A stretch of DNA of 64,000 nucleotides from Gemmatimonadota bacterium (GCA_016714015.1 JADJNZ010000004.1:248001-312000); one strand, 5' to 3'. Numbered from the stretch's first letter, positions 51,631 to 60,219 are shown. Program-made: numbers and translations. Notes: generated by a model not told the origin, from the sequence alone.

Positions 51631-52164
51631 TTACGGCGTGGCGGGGCGGCGCGCGACCCCGCGGAGCAGGACCGCGCTCGCCACCGTGAACAGGAGCCCG
51701 ACCGGCAGCGGCTCCAGGAGCGTGATCATCGCGTTGTACAGCGGCCGGTCGTACTTGGTCGCGAAGGCCGCCATCTCCTGTGCGGTCGCGGCGAGCTTCG
51801 CCTCGCTCGCCCCGGATTCGCGGAGCCTGTCGAGGGTCATCCGCGTGTACTGCGCCGTGAACTCGGCGCCGTATCCCAACTGGAAATAGATGAACTCCCA
51901 CGTCGCGACGTAGCAGGCGCTCGCCACCAGCGAGATCAGGCCCCCCACGAGGAGGGCGCGCCCGAAGGTGATGTGGCCCCCGAGCACCTGGTCCCGGTAG
52001 GACCGAACGCCGAAGTACACCATCAGGAAGGCCATCACCATCGCGGTGTAGCCGAGAAGGACGCCCTTGTCACCGATCTCGTCGGTGAAGGGGAGGGAGC
52101 CGAGTTGCACCGCGGACATCACGGCGCCGCCCAGCAGGCCGAACGTCAGGACCACTTTGCGCAT
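51631..52164 (-). CDS. DUF4199 membrane protein
   Basis: A 177-residue membrane protein with four helices, starting VVLTFGLLGGAVMSAVQLGS, then KGVLLGYTAMVMAFLMVYFG, RSYRDQVLGGHITFGRALLV and a C-terminal helix LEPLPVGLLFTVASAVLL. The pattern, with FGVRSYRD and the conserved glycine-rich loop, matches DUF4199. Members are commonly next to LuxR-type or cell-envelope genes; the role is unknown. A membrane-anchored LuxR gene lies 134 bases upstream on the same strand, a recurrent partner. Confidence 0.8.
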   Translation of the reverse strand: MRKVVLTFGLLGGAVMSAVQLGSLPFTDEIGDKGVLLGYTAMVMAFLMVYFGVRSYRDQVLGGHITFGRALLVGGLISLVASACYVATWEFIYFQLGYGAEFTAQYTRMTLDRLRESGASEAKLAATAQEMAAFATKYDRPLYNAMITLLEPLPVGLLFTVASAVLLRGVARRPATP

Positions 52165-52298
52165 CGAGCACTCCCGGGAAGTGAGGGTCGAGCGATCCTA
52201 GCGTCGTCTCGCCGCCGCGCGCGTCACCCGAAGGGGTGATTTTCGCGCCCGGGGAGGAAAATCATTCGAAAGAGTGGCGCGGTGGACGCCTCGTAGCG

Positions 52299-52769
52299 TC
52301 AAGGGATGAGCCGGAGCGACTTGCCGCGCTGCACCGCCTGTGTCCGGCGCCCGGCGCCGAGCTTCTCGAAGACCCGGCTGACGTGGGTCTTCACCGTGTT
52401 CTCGCTCACGAACGCCCGTTCGGCGATCTCGCGGTTGCTCAACCCCGCCGCGATGAACGCGAGGATCTCGAGCTCCCGCGGCGTCAGCCCCAGCGACGCC
52501 ACCTGCGCCTCGTCCCGGACGAAGTCCACCGGGGCCGGCACTTCCACGTGCACCTCGACCGGCACCGGCACCTCGCGGACCACCACCCGTTCCGCTCGTC
52601 CGGTGATCCGCAGTCCGAGCCAGATCCCGACGCCCGCGAAAAGCGCGGCGATGAGCGCCCCGTAGATCTCCACCCGACGGTCGACCACCAGCCACCGGTA
52701 CTCGATGAACTGGAGCAGGGCGATGAGGAGGCCACAAAGGAGGCCGTAGAGGAGGATCGGGCGCCGCAT
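52299..52769 (-). CDS. Membrane-anchored LuxR-type regulator
   Basis: A 156-residue protein with two N-terminal transmembrane helices (about 4-24, PILLYGLLCGLLIALLQFI, and 34-54, EIYGALIAALFAGVGIWLGL), a Val/Pro/Glu-rich linker and a C-terminal LuxR helix-turn-helix (LTPRELEILAFIAAGLSNRE, AERAFVSENTVKTHVSRVFE). There is no receiver or ligand domain, so signalling must come through the membrane part or a partner such as the DUF4199 protein encoded downstream. Start at the ATG at 52769 begins the first helix. Confidence 0.87.
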   Translation of the reverse strand: MRRPILLYGLLCGLLIALLQFIEYRWLVVDRRVEIYGALIAALFAGVGIWLGLRITGRAERVVVREVPVPVEVHVEVPAPVDFVRDEAQVASLGLTPRELEILAFIAAGLSNREIAERAFVSENTVKTHVSRVFEKLGAGRRTQAVQRGKSLRLIP

Positions 52770-52812
52770 CCCAATTCTACGGCGTCTTCCTGCGGCCGGC
52801 ATCGGCGAACGT

Positions 52813-52847
52813 GAAGCGGGGTCCGGCCGATGGCCGGACCCCGCTTC
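52813..52847 (-). terminator. Strong terminator-like hairpin
   Basis: GAAGCGGGGTCCGGCC and GGCCGGACCCCGCTTC are perfect 16-bp arms around a 3-base loop. It lies just downstream of the frameshifted lipoprotein gene and upstream of the LuxR gene, both on the minus strand. No T-tract. Confidence 0.75.
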
Positions 52848-52872
52848 GTCCAGTGGTCGAGCGCGCCGCGAA

Positions 52873-53953
52873 CTACGGGCGGCCGCGACCCCAGCCCCAG
52901 CTGCTGCCGTTGCCGTTGCCATGGTTATTGTGGCCGTCGCGGTCGCAATCCTTGAGCTCCCACACAGAGCGGTGGTGGTGGCCGTGGTGGCCGCCGTGAT
53001 CGCGATCCTCGTCCTCGCAGTCGTCGCCGTCATCGTGGTCGTCGTGATCATCGCCGTCGTTGTCGTTCGACGGGCGGCCGAGCGGGCAGCCCTGCTCGTT
53101 GAGGTCCGCGAACACGTCCTTCTGGGCCTCGTAGTCGCCGCTGGCATACGCGGCGTTGAACTGCTCGATCACCTGGGCGACCGTGAGGTCGTAGTCAACG
53201 CCCGAGCTCGCGGCGTTGAGGAGCGCGGCCACGGTGTGACGGCCGAGGGCGTTCAGGCCACCGCCACGCGCATTCAGGACCTGGTAGAGCGTCTTGTTGC
53301 CGAAGGCGTTGGCGAAGACGTTCTTGAACTTGGTGCCCGGCGCGTACGGGAGCGTCCAGTTGGCGAAGTGATGGCGCTGCTTCCAGTAGCCCGGCGTGCA
53401 GCCCTCACCGGCTTCCGTCGGCGGCGGCGGCGGCGGGGGCGGGGCGACGTGGTTGTAGAACGTCGCGATCGCGCCCTTGGAGCGGAACGTGTACGTCCGC
53501 GCCTCGTTCGTGCCGGTGATCGTCGGGAGCCGGAACTTGAGCAGGTTGTGCGTCGAGTCGACGACGATCGAGTCGAGGACCGTCAGCGCCGAGGCGACTT
53601 CGGTGACCGTGACCGTGTCGATCTGGAGCGGGTCCGTCGAATCCATGTAGTGCACCATCTTGCACTGCCCATCCAGGAGTGCCACAGTCGTGGGCGCGGC
53701 GCCGTTGACGCTCACCGCGAAATCAGCGTTCGTGCCGACCTTGCAGACCCAGATGCGACGATACCACTGTGTCGGGTCGTCGAGCACCGGGGCTTCCGAC
53801 CGTCGTTTCGGTGGTCATCGCGTCGGCCGTGAGCGGCGACGCCATCGAAAGACCCATCGGGTCGGACGCGCCCTCGGCGCACGCCGTCGCGAGCAGCGCG
53901 GTGGCCAGGGCGAGGGTCGCTCCACGGACGGAGCGCGAACGAATCAGGGACAT
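52873..53953 (-). pseudogene. Frameshifted exported lipoprotein with Asp/His-rich tail
   Basis: Two minus-strand frames join into one protein. Frame one (53953 to 53723) begins with a lipobox signal (LALATALLATACAEGASDP) and reads DAMTTETTVGSP before drifting into unrelated residues. Frame two (from 53787 to 52873) starts LDDPTQWYRRIWVCKVGTNA and continues as a beta domain, a proline run, CTPGYWKQRHHFANW and an extremely acidic and His-rich tail. Skipping one base near 53788 restores a continuous 350-residue protein. A real mutation, a sequencing error in the local C/G run or a recoding site are all possible. Function unknown; the tail would bind divalent metals. Confidence 0.7.
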
Positions 53954-54011
53954 GCGACAGGTACCTTTTAAGAAGGGGGCGATCGGATGATCGAGCGGGT
54001 GGGACTCGACC

Positions 54012-54032
54012 TATCACTTTGCAACAGTGATA
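54012..54032. promoter_or_regulatory. Dyad upstream of the frameshifted lipoprotein
   Basis: TATCACT and AGTGATA are perfect 7-bp arms separated by TTGCAAC. It lies about 60-80 bases upstream of the ATG at 53953 and resembles a repressor operator. Confidence 0.45.
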
Positions 54033-54091
54033 CCTAGTGTTCCGAACTCGCCGACTTCTCGTATCTCGTTGTGGGGCAACGCGATGCAAAT

Positions 54092-54114
54092 GATCGACCG
54101 ATGGACGGTTGATC
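54092..54114. promoter_or_regulatory. Second dyad in the same interval
   Basis: GATCGACCG and CGGTTGATC (one mismatch) flank ATGGA. Together with the 54012-54032 dyad it marks the 216-base interval as the lipoprotein control region; no other gene is seen there. Confidence 0.35.
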
Positions 54115-54169
54115 GGGTGATGCGGCGGCGCGACAACGAAATCTCCGTCAGGGGCGCCAGAAGGCCCCG

Positions 54170-54772
54170 TCAGCGCGGCCCGGCGTCCCGTCCCCCGCGC
54201 ACCGCGTAGCGGAGTTCGACCAGGCCGTTCCGGTACGCCTTCGTCTCCACGAGATGGAGCGCCGCGTCGCGGTCGAGCCCCTCGAAGAACCGCACGCCAT
54301 CGCCGATCGCGACGGGCACCACCGAGTAGCGCAACTCGTCCGCCAGTCCGCGACGCAGGCACTCTGCCGCGACCGCCGCGCCGCCCGCGATCCAGATGTT
54401 CCGGTACCTCGGACGGAGGCGGTCGCTCAGGAGCTCGGCGAGGTCGCCATCGTGGAATTCGATCGTGTCGCGCGTCCGGGCCAGCGTCCTGGACGTGAGC
54501 ACGACCGTCGGGGTGTTCCCGTACGCCCATCCATGTCCCTGCGCCTCGAATCCGAGCGCGGTCTCGTAGGTGCGCGAGCCCATCACGTAGCAGTCGATCG
54601 TGCGCAGGAAGGCTGCGATCTCCTCGGCGTTCATCGTCGCGCCGGTCGGGTATTCGTCGGCCGTGTCGAGGAAGTCGACGCGGCCATCGCGCCGGGAGAT
54701 GAAGCCGTCGAGGCTCGCCACCATATGAATGGTGACGCGCGAGGGCGGAGAAGTCACGGCGTCAGATGGCAT
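54170..54772 (-). CDS. Dihydrofolate reductase-like (RibD C-terminal) protein
   Basis: A 200-residue cytosolic protein of the bacterial bifunctional-deaminase-reductase C-terminal (RibD_C) family: IHMVASLDGFISRRDGRVDF, CYVMGSRTYETALGF, PTVVLTSRTLARTRDTI, NIWIAGGAAVAAECLRRG and LRYSVVPVAIGDGVRFFEG. These lone reductases are not true riboflavin enzymes and their substrates are usually unknown. The ATG at 54772 is preferred because it gives a normal N terminus; it overlaps the upstream membrane gene by 11 bases. Confidence 0.9.
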   Translation of the reverse strand: MPSDAVTSPPSRVTIHMVASLDGFISRRDGRVDFLDTADEYPTGATMNAEEIAAFLRTIDCYVMGSRTYETALGFEAQGHGWAYGNTPTVVLTSRTLARTRDTIEFHDGDLAELLSDRLRPRYRNIWIAGGAAVAAECLRRGLADELRYSVVPVAIGDGVRFFEGLDRDAALHLVETKAYRNGLVELRYAVRGGRDAGPR

Positions 54773-55106
54773 CACGTGCCACCGCCGCCCGCACCGCACC
54801 AGCTGACGCGGCCGCCAGCAACCCCGGGAAGGCCACCGTCAGCGCAACCAACGCCGCCGGACCGACCTGCAGCGCCGTTCCCACGGATGTCATCACCGAC
54901 CCGTGCGGTGCCCCTGCGGCCGCCACCATCAGGAGCGCCCCCCACGCCGTCATCCCTGCGAGCCCGGCCGCCAGTGCGGCGGAGGCGTCCTCGCGCTTCA
55001 CATAGCCCCAGACCGCGCCGATCACCGGCACCGTCCACCACGCCACGAACCAGGTGCCGGCCGCGATCGCCGCGACCAGCGCGAGGAACCACAGTCCGGC
55101 CTTCAT
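54762..55106 (-). CDS. Small hydrophobic membrane protein
   Basis: A 114-residue protein with about four helices: 5-26 (LWFLALVAAIAAGTWFVAWW), 28-34, 45-64 (GLAGMTAWGALLMVAAAGAP) and 80-105 (VGPAALVALTVAFPGLLAAA), with a charged KRED loop after the first. No family is recognised. The ATG overlaps the penicillin acylase stop (ATGA). It is the third gene in the AIM24-acylase-membrane-reductase order. Confidence 0.65.
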   Translation of the reverse strand: MKAGLWFLALVAAIAAGTWFVAWWTVPVIGAVWGYVKREDASAALAAGLAGMTAWGALLMVAAAGAPHGSVMTSVGTALQVGPAALVALTVAFPGLLAAASAGAVRAAVARDAI

Positions 55107-57643
55107 CGAGCACCTCCCATCGGGGTGAACCGCAGGACGCTCACGAGCTGGTCACCGGCGAGATCCTCCGCCTTGTACGGCAGCCGCAACGGCGCGAGCT
55201 GCCCCGTGCGCCAGAGCTCGAGCCGGTCATCATACCGCGACGACACCGGGTTCCCGGACTGCCCACCGGGATACGTGCCCCACGCGGTCACCGCATCGCC
55301 GAGCTCGACCACGAAACGCCACGATGCGCCGTTCGTCCCGCGGCCCTCGTTCGGGCTCAGCGTGCCGGGACCCGACTGCACCTCCAGCGATTCCCGTCCG
55401 AAGCCCGGCAGTTGCAGCAGATGGCGGATGTTCGCCTGGCGCAGGTCGCCCCATCGCCACCGGCTCGCGTCGTCCCCGCGCCGCTCCCGCATCGTCGTCC
55501 ACGCTGCCGCGAGCGACGCGCGCACGATCGCGTCGCGCGTCTCGCGCGCCGCGGTCGTCGAGCGGTCGTCCCACCACGCCGACCCGGGGTCATCGAAGAG
55601 CCGCACCAACTGCATCGTGTTCGGCGTCGCCACGCGACGGCTCTCGCCCGGCACGCTGAACTCGTCCCAGGTCCGCTTGGTGAGTTCCTGCACGAGCTCC
55701 GCGAACAGCGCGGCGCCCTTGCTCTCCGTGTCGAACCGCGCGTCCCATGCGTCGAGGAACGCCATCGCCTCGCGCTCCTCGGCGCTCGCGACGGCCCCTG
55801 CGGCGGTCACCGCGGCTCGCACCACGCTCCGCACCGGCTCGGTCATCACGCTGCGCGGATCGGTGTGCGCGAGGCGCATCTTCTCGGGCGTCATCGCCGA
55901 ATCGCCGCGAAGGATCTCGTTGATCCGCATCGCTCGCCACGGAGTCGGCCAGTCCCAGCCGAGGTAGCCCGGACGCACCGCGGGATCGAGCGGTTGCTGG
56001 TTCGCGCTCGCGAGATACCCCTGGGCAGGGCGCAACGCCTGCGGATACTGCGCGAGCGGCCAGTCGCCCACCCAGTCGCTCGCCGACGTGCTGCCGTCGA
56101 AGATGCGGTCCCCGCGACCATCGCCGGGACGGATCGGATAACGCCCGGTACTCCGGATGCCGATCGCACCGCTCCGGTCGGCCACGAGGAAGTTCTGCGC
56201 CGGTGCCTTGTACGACTCCATCGCGCGGTACCACTCCTCCGCGCTCCTGGCGCGCATCGCGCCAAGGAACGCGCTCGCTTCGTCGCTCGGCTCGAGCACG
56301 GTCCAGCGCATCGACAGCCACCCCTCCGCGGTGCGCAGCATCGGACCGCGATGCGTGCCGTACACCGTGTCGGTCGCGAGCCGTTCGCCATTGCGGCCGC
56401 GGAACTCCTCCACGCGGCGGGTCACCGCGCGCCACTCGCCGTCGACGCGGTAGCGCGTCGGGGACGCGGAGTCGTCGACCGTCTCCCGGTAGAAGTCCAT
56501 CACGTCGGCGCCGGTGTTCGTCGCGGTCCACGCGACGTCGCGATTGAAGCCGATCGGGATGTTCGGCGCGAGCGGGAAGGTCACGCCGTACGCGTCGAGC
56601 TCGCCAGGCACCACCAGATGCGCCTCGTACCAGACGCTCGGCAACGAGAGCTGCAGGTGCGGATCGCCCGATAGCAGGGCGTGCTTCGCCGCGGTCCGCT
56701 CGGGCGCGACGGCCCAGTTGTTCGAGCCGACCACCGCCTCACCGCGCGTGAAGGTCTCGGGCGAGAGCCGCGCGATCGTGGCGCCGAGTCGGGACGCGCT
56801 CGCGACGGCGCGCGCGTCCGGCAGCGCCGGGGCGGGGAACCGCACCACGGCCCACCGTGGCTTGGTCCGGCCGGGGACCGGCTCGATCGGCTCCTGGATC
56901 GGCGCGTTCACCGGGAAGAGCGCGTCGGTCGCGGCCACGCCGACGAGCGCCTCGACGGCGCTGCGCTCGAGCTCCTCACTCTGCCACGCGAGCACCTGCC
57001 CCATCTCGGCGAGCAGGTAGTAGACGTCACGCGACTGGAAGATCCGCGGCCGCGCGCCGAGCAACTTGTACTCCACCGGCCACTCGGCCACATCGGCGTC
57101 GCGGACCCACTGATTGATCCCCTCGACATACGCCTCGATGACCTTCCGCGTGGGCGAGTCGACGGGGAGCGCGTTCCACCGCGCCTCGGCGGCGACGGCG
57201 AGCCCGCGTTCGCGCGACTGCCGGTCGATCGACAGCGTGGGGCGCCCCGCAAGCTCGCTCAGAGTGCCGGTCACCTTGCGCGCGGTCAGCTCCATCTGGA
57301 AGAGACGGTCGCGCGCATGGACCCAGCCGAGCGCGCGGGCGACGTCGGGAACCGATGTGGCGAAGATGTGCGGCACGCCGCGGTCGTCGAACCGCACCTC
57401 GACGGGGCCCGTCAGCCCGTCGAGCACGAGGGATTGTTCGCCCGGCAACTCGGCGAAGCGGGCCGCCGCCCAGACACCGTGCGCCGGGTCGAGCAGCGAC
57501 CCGATCGGTGGGACCGCGCCGATGGGCCTGAACCCCACCCAGAGTGCACCCGCGAGTGCGAGCACGGAGACGGCTCCCGTCACGCGGCGCGGCACTGCGA
57601 TGAGTCGACTCCCCTTCGCCTGCGCCGCGTGCCGGTCGGTCAT
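55103..57643 (-). CDS. Penicillin acylase-family N-terminal nucleophile hydrolase
   Basis: An 846-residue exported or anchored enzyme. An N-terminal hydrophobic segment (VSVLALAGALWVGFRPIGAV) is followed by the alpha domain (EVRFDDRGVPHIFATSVPDV, ARALGWVHARDRLFQMELTA) and the beta chain, whose nucleophile is expected at Ser of GSNNWAVAPERTA near residue 287 after self-cleavage. Downstream segments GDPHLQLSLPSVWYEAHLV, GFNRDVAWTATNTGADVMDF and RTNGASWRFVVELGD-type strands complete the fold. Substrates could be acylated antibiotics, homoserine lactones or N-acyl amino acids. It overlaps AIM24 upstream by one base (TGATG). Confidence 0.92.
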   Translation of the reverse strand: MTDRHAAQAKGSRLIAVPRRVTGAVSVLALAGALWVGFRPIGAVPPIGSLLDPAHGVWAAARFAELPGEQSLVLDGLTGPVEVRFDDRGVPHIFATSVPDVARALGWVHARDRLFQMELTARKVTGTLSELAGRPTLSIDRQSRERGLAVAAEARWNALPVDSPTRKVIEAYVEGINQWVRDADVAEWPVEYKLLGARPRIFQSRDVYYLLAEMGQVLAWQSEELERSAVEALVGVAATDALFPVNAPIQEPIEPVPGRTKPRWAVVRFPAPALPDARAVASASRLGATIARLSPETFTRGEAVVGSNNWAVAPERTAAKHALLSGDPHLQLSLPSVWYEAHLVVPGELDAYGVTFPLAPNIPIGFNRDVAWTATNTGADVMDFYRETVDDSASPTRYRVDGEWRAVTRRVEEFRGRNGERLATDTVYGTHRGPMLRTAEGWLSMRWTVLEPSDEASAFLGAMRARSAEEWYRAMESYKAPAQNFLVADRSGAIGIRSTGRYPIRPGDGRGDRIFDGSTSASDWVGDWPLAQYPQALRPAQGYLASANQQPLDPAVRPGYLGWDWPTPWRAMRINEILRGDSAMTPEKMRLAHTDPRSVMTEPVRSVVRAAVTAAGAVASAEEREAMAFLDAWDARFDTESKGAALFAELVQELTKRTWDEFSVPGESRRVATPNTMQLVRLFDDPGSAWWDDRSTTAARETRDAIVRASLAAAWTTMRERRGDDASRWRWGDLRQANIRHLLQLPGFGRESLEVQSGPGTLSPNEGRGTNGASWRFVVELGDAVTAWGTYPGGQSGNPVSSRYDDRLELWRTGQLAPLRLPYKAEDLAGDQLVSVLRFTPMGGAR

Positions 57644-58425
57644 CAGCCCTGATCCCCGATCAGTCCGCCGAGGATGCCCGCCGCGGCCGAGCCCTGCCGC
57701 TGCATTGCCGGCGCGTGGGCGATCACGCGCGCCGCGAGCCGGGAGAAGGGCAGGGTCTGCAGGATCACGCGGCCCGGGCCGGTGAGCTTCACATAGAACA
57801 TGCCTTCGCCGCCGAACACCATGTTCTTGATGCCGCGCACCATCTCGATGTCGTAGTTCACGCTCGACTGGAACGCGACGAGGCAGCCGGTGTCCACGCG
57901 GAGCGTCTCGCCCGGGCGCAGGTCGCGCTCGATGAGCGTGCCCGAGGCCGAGAGGAACGCGAGCCCATCGCCGCGCAACCGCTGCAGGATGAAGCCTTCG
58001 CCGCCGAAGAAGCCGGCGCCGAGCTTGCGGGTGAAAGCGATGTCGAGGTCGATCCCGCGGGCGGCGCAGAGGAACGCGTCCTTCTGCGCGATCATCTCGC
58101 CCCCCCATTGCTTCAGGTCGGCGACGAAGATCTTCCCCGGGGTCGGCGTCGCGAAGGCCACGTCGCGGCGCACCGCAGCGGAGTTCCCGAAGAGCGTGAT
58201 GAAGAACGACTCGCCCGTGAGCAGGCGCTTCCCGGCGCCGAGCAGCTTGCCGAAGAGGCCGCCGCCCTGATTGTTCGGGTCGAGCGTCGTCGCCATCTGG
58301 ATGCCGTCCTCCATGTACATCATGCCGCCAGCCTCGGCGAAGACGGCTTCACCCGGATCCAGGGTGATGATGACGCCCTGCATGTCGTCACCTACGATGC
58401 GGTAGTCGATGATGTCAGCGGCCAT
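57643..58425 (-). CDS. AIM24/TIGR00266-family protein
   Basis: A 260-residue cytosolic or peripheral beta-rich protein: DYRIVGDDMQGVIITLDPGE, FAEAGGMMYMEDGIQMATT, FGKLLGAGKRLLTGESFFI, TPGKIFVADLKQWGGEMIA, GFFGGEGFILQRLRGDGLAF and NYDIEMVRGIKNMVFGGEGM. The family is widespread and functionally undefined; a yeast relative helps mitochondrial membrane organisation. The leader on the coding strand is strongly pyrimidine-rich (58432-58460). It heads a compact operon through penicillin acylase. Confidence 0.92.
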   Translation of the reverse strand: MAADIIDYRIVGDDMQGVIITLDPGEAVFAEAGGMMYMEDGIQMATTLDPNNQGGGLFGKLLGAGKRLLTGESFFITLFGNSAAVRRDVAFATPTPGKIFVADLKQWGGEMIAQKDAFLCAARGIDLDIAFTRKLGAGFFGGEGFILQRLRGDGLAFLSASGTLIERDLRPGETLRVDTGCLVAFQSSVNYDIEMVRGIKNMVFGGEGMFYVKLTGPGRVILQTLPFSRLAARVIAHAPAMQRQGSAAAGILGGLIGDQG

Positions 58426-58747
58426 TGGGATCGAGGAAGGTGGAAGGAAGGAGGGTGGAAGCGCACGAACGGCGCGGGCGCGGGATGCGGAGAATCTAGC
58501 GTCCCGACGGCGGTCATTCCGTCACCGTCTCGCTCGCCATGCGTCGAGCGCCGCGGCTCCGCCTTCATCCTTCCCCCTTCAGCCTTCTTCGAACAATGTG
58601 ACCCGCGACACACTCGTCCCAAATAGCGGACAGATCGGGGCGAGCACGACGGCAAAGCCCATGCGGATCAATGACTTACGAAACCTGCACGCGTTGGCAC
58701 TCGTCCTGCATTCATAGGAACCGAACCCCAGCCCACCCGAGGCCTCA
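58426..58747. other. Divergent intergenic region without a gene (322 bases)
   Basis: This interval separates AIM24 from LpoB. It holds a pyrimidine-rich leader (minus strand, 58432-58460), one copy of the 19-bp repeat (58569-58587) and an AT-richer stretch (about 58660-58720) likely to contain the lpoB promoter. No supported open frame and no convincing -35/-10 pair is seen. Confidence 0.6.
58569..58587 (+). repeat. 19-bp pyrimidine-rich repeat, copy 1
   Basis: CCTTCCCCCTTCAGCCTTC. Identical to copy 3 at 60275-60293. It lies about 160 bases upstream of lpoB, not next to a start codon. Confidence 0.75.
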
Positions 58748-59353
58748 ATGCTCGCCCGTCGCCCCATCCTCGCCCTCGTCGTCGCCGCACTCGCTGTCTC
58801 GGCGTGCGGCATCAAGCGCGTCAGCCGCGTCGACCCCAACAGCGTCACCGATCTCTCGGGCCGTTGGAACGACACCGACTCGCGACTCGTCGCCAACGAG
58901 CTCATCGGCCAGTCCCTTGGCGCCTCCTGGGCGCGCGACTGGGCCGCGGCCAACAACGGGCAGTCGCCCACGATCATCGTCGGCGAGTTCCGCAATCGCA
59001 CCATGGAGCACATCGCGGTCGGGACGTTCGTTCGCGACCTCGAGCGGGCCTACATCACGTCCGGCGCGGTCCGTGTCGTCGCGAGCCGCGAGGAGCGTCA
59101 GGACGTCCGCGACGAGCGCGCCGACCAGCAGGTCAACGCGACCGCCGAGTCGCGCGCGCGGATGGCGCGTGAGCAAGGCGCGCGCTTCATGCTGCAGGGC
59201 GATGTCCAGGCGATCGAGGACTCCGAGGGGCGAGAGAAGATCACGTTCTACCAGATCGACGCGACGCTGATCGATCTCGAGAGTAACGCGAAGGTCTGGG
59301 TGGGCCAGCACAAGATCAAGAAGTACATCCAGCGGCGCCGACTCACGCCGTGA
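58748..59353 (+). CDS. lpoB: LpoB-like penicillin-binding-protein activator lipoprotein
   Basis: A 201-residue outer-membrane-type lipoprotein (lipobox AVSAC) of the LpoB family: LSGRWNDTDSRLVANELIGQ, SPTIIVGEFRNRTMEHIAVG, FVRDLERAYITSGAVRVVAS, EQGARFMLQGDVQAIEDSEG and FYQIDATLIDLESNAKVWVG. In gammaproteobacteria LpoB reaches across the periplasm to activate PBP1b. No PBP gene lies in this window. It begins a three-lipoprotein cluster with 56- and 85-base gaps, parallel to the lpoB-COG3014 arrangement in some marine proteobacteria. Confidence 0.88.
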   Translation: MLARRPILALVVAALAVSACGIKRVSRVDPNSVTDLSGRWNDTDSRLVANELIGQSLGASWARDWAAANNGQSPTIIVGEFRNRTMEHIAVGTFVRDLERAYITSGAVRVVASREERQDVRDERADQQVNATAESRARMAREQGARFMLQGDVQAIEDSEGREKITFYQIDATLIDLESNAKVWVGQHKIKKYIQRRRLTP

Positions 59354-59382
59354 GCGCTCGCCCACGCTGACCACGCGTTCTT

Positions 59383-59401
59383 CCTTCCACCTTCAGCCTT
59401 C
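59383..59401 (+). repeat. 19-bp pyrimidine-rich repeat, copy 2
   Basis: CCTTCCACCTTCAGCCTTC; one difference from copies 1 and 3. It ends eight bases before the ATG at 59410. Confidence 0.75.
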
Positions 59402-59409
59402 CGCCCGAC

Positions 59410-60219
59410 ATGCGCCCGACCATCTATCTCTCCGCCAGCGCGTTCCTCGCGCTCAACGCGTGCGCACCCTACCCGCAGCGCGTCAACGAATCGCCGATCA
59501 TGGTCAACGGGGATCGCGTCCCCGCCACCGATGCCTCCACCGCAGCCCCGATGGTCGAGGACGAGCGCAACGCCGCGCGGGCGAGCATCGATTCCGTCTA
59601 CGCTCTGGCGACCGCCGGGGCCCCCACGGCGGTTCGCGAGGCGATCGCCCGCGGTGAGGTCACCATCGGTATGAACGAGGTACAGGTCTACGCCGCGACG
59701 CGTACGGCGCCGGTGGCGTGGGTCGTGCGCCGCGCCGGCAGCGATGCGGTCCTCGTGCCCGCTCGCGTCTCGATGTCGCCGAAGGACAAGGTCGGCGAGA
59801 TGGTGATGGTCCAGATGGAAGCCGGCCGCGCCGCCGTCCTGTCGCGCCGCGGGCCGCAGGGCATCCTGGTCGCGAGCAAGCCGCAGGACGCGTCCGCGCA
59901 GGCACAGGGCAAGGCGGCCGCCGACGCGCTGATCCGCGAGGGAGACGATCTGGTCACCGCGAACGACATGGCCGGCGCGCTCAACCGCTACGACCGGGCG
60001 AGCGTGCTCGACCCGGACAACGCCGAGGTCCAGTACAAGGCTGCGCGGCTGCTCGACCTGCAACTCCGGCCGCAGGAGGCGCTCATGCGCTATCAGCGGT
60101 TCCTGCTCTCGCTCGACCTCGAGCGGATCAAGGCGCAGGGCGACGCGAACGCCAAGATGGCGGAGGCGATCGCCATGGCGCAGCAGCGGATCGTCGTGCT
60201 CGAGAAGCAGGTGAGGTGA
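59410..60219 (+). CDS. TPR-containing lipoprotein
   Basis: A 269-residue predicted lipoprotein (lipobox ALNAC). Residues 50-150 form a beta-rich domain (SIDSVYALATAGAPTAVREA, EVTIGMNEVQVYAATRTAPV, VGEMVMVQMEAGRAAVLSRR). Residues 170-250 contain TPR-like helices (AADALIREGDDLVTANDMAG, ALNRYDRASVLDPDNAEVQY, ALMRYQRFLLSLDLERIKAQ) and a coiled C terminus. The family is unassigned. Its place between LpoB and the COG3014-like lipoprotein suggests a part in cell-wall synthesis or envelope stress. C/T-rich leader with no Shine-Dalgarno sequence. Confidence 0.75.
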   Translation: MRPTIYLSASAFLALNACAPYPQRVNESPIMVNGDRVPATDASTAAPMVEDERNAARASIDSVYALATAGAPTAVREAIARGEVTIGMNEVQVYAATRTAPVAWVVRRAGSDAVLVPARVSMSPKDKVGEMVMVQMEAGRAAVLSRRGPQGILVASKPQDASAQAQGKAAADALIREGDDLVTANDMAGALNRYDRASVLDPDNAEVQYKAARLLDLQLRPQEALMRYQRFLLSLDLERIKAQGDANAKMAEAIAMAQQRIVVLEKQVR

